Source: Rhizobium esperanzae
GTDB taxonomy: Bacteria > Pseudomonadota > Alphaproteobacteria > Rhizobiales > Rhizobiaceae
NCBI RefSeq assembly: GCF_002204185.1
Contig: NZ_MXPU01000006.1
Coordinates: 124,001-188,000, forward strand
DNA: 64,000 nt
Direction: 5' to 3'
Shown: piece after piece, positions 63,585 through 64,000 of the stretch
Layout: each line of letters starts with the position of its first letter
How positions within the stretch are numbered: the stretch's first letter is position 1
Position numbers and translations under genes: made by a program
The notes under the pieces: generated by a model
The model's database searches: none
Told to the model about the DNA's origin: nothing
The model's input: the letters and a program-made list of their open reading frames with translations, nothing else

Positions 63585-64000
63585 TTACGGCAGCGCTTGC
63601 GAGGCGAGCCGCACATATTTGATGGCTCGCCGGTAATAGGTGTAGGCGACATGGAGCGTGCCGTCGCTGCCCTGGATGACCGAGGGATAGGAGAATTCGC
63701 GGTTCAGCGAATCCTTGGAATTGTTGCTGAGACAGAAGCCGTCGCCTGTATCGAGATCCATGCGATGCGGAAAGGTCCTGCCGCCATCCCTCGAAATCGC
63801 CAGGCTGAGCGGTGCGCGCGGCACACCCCAGACCGCCTTGCGGCCGGTATCGGCAACAGCAACAGCGGGCTCTCCAGCCTCGTCACCCTCGATTTCGTCG
63901 TAGAGAGACTGACGCCGCGCATCCGACATATCAGCATTCGAATGGTTGTAAACCATTGCAATCCCTCCATTATCCAGAACAGTGGCCTGGATTGAGGAGT
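63585..64000 (-). CDS. sialidase/BNR-repeat family protein, C-terminal part
   Basis: The frame runs off the window's right end, so only the last 138 residues are seen. They include VLDNGGIAMVYNHS, an Asp-box SRDGGRTF and REFSYPSVIQGSDGTLHVAYTYYR, all typical of the six-bladed sialidase-fold (BNR) exo-hydrolases. The catalytic Tyr region (SYPS) is visible; the Arg triad would lie partly outside. It may act on plant or bacterial glycans, not necessarily sialic acid. Confidence 0.85.
   Translation of the reverse strand, partial: SSIQATVLDNGGIAMVYNHSNADMSDARRQSLYDEIEGDEAGEPAVAVADTGRKAVWGVPRAPLSLAISRDGGRTFPHRMDLDTGDGFCLSNNSKDSLNREFSYPSVIQGSDGTLHVAYTYYRRAIKYVRLASQALP

Noticed and set aside
1-64000. 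tRNA, rRNA genes or CRISPR arrays
   Set aside because: No cloverleaf-like, rRNA-like or regularly spaced repeat arrays were noticed by eye; a tRNAscan or CRISPR search was not possible.

Overview
The window reads as DNA of a fast-growing rhizobium, most likely the Rhizobium leguminosarum/etli group. The evidence is high GC codon use, many solute-binding-protein ABC importers with LacI/GntR/DeoR regulators, a complete glpR-glpD-glpSTPQUV-glpK glycerol locus of the rhizobial type, Rhizobiales-type intergenic repeats and a relic of a RepABC plasmid replication gene. No tRNA, rRNA or CRISPR array was seen.

Layout. 1-10.2 kb: a decayed alpha/beta hydrolase, a diguanylate cyclase, an HWE histidine kinase with its single-domain response regulator, small conserved proteins, a minus-strand group (DUF1206 membrane protein, metallophosphoesterase, GXWXG/DUF4334 protein), a Nudix hydrolase and a cation/proton antiporter with two C-terminal universal-stress domains. 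10.4-18.2 kb: a GntR-like LacI repressor divergent from a catabolic/uptake block (DenD-type dehydrogenase, SDR, MalK-type ATPase, binding protein, two permeases). 18.4-26.1 kb: a minus-strand cluster joining a MocD-like diiron oxygenase, a MocE-like Rieske ferredoxin, a divergent PanB-like protein, a ribose-type ABC importer and a mutarotase-like protein, with a divergent LacI regulator. I rate this the best candidate for an undescribed catabolic system. 26.4-32.2 kb: DapA-family aldolase, GntR regulator, binding protein, two permeases (no ATPase) and a PfkB kinase.

32.2-40.2 kb is accessory in character: parDE toxin-antitoxin, an IS end, Zur-controlled zinT, two tandem structured repeats fused to a broken repC, then surface-polysaccharide genes (sugar-phosphate transferase, FlaA1/CapD-type dehydratase, O-antigen ligase) and a frameshifted DUF2934 gene. 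40.3-49.8 kb: UxuR-like regulator with mannonate dehydratase, an aldose-epimerase-like protein, an ABC-F ATPase, small membrane proteins, a GNAT, and a LysR/EamA pair. 49.8-60.0 kb: the glycerol regulon. GlpR binds (inferred) 11-bp-phased repeats before glpR and glpD; GlpSTPQUV imports glycerol, GlpK phosphorylates it and GlpD oxidises it. 60.1-64.0 kb, minus strand: an AlaRS-like catalytic domain with an odd 5' end, PdxA2-type dehydrogenase, iron-type alcohol dehydrogenase and the 3' end of a sialidase-like gene running off the window.
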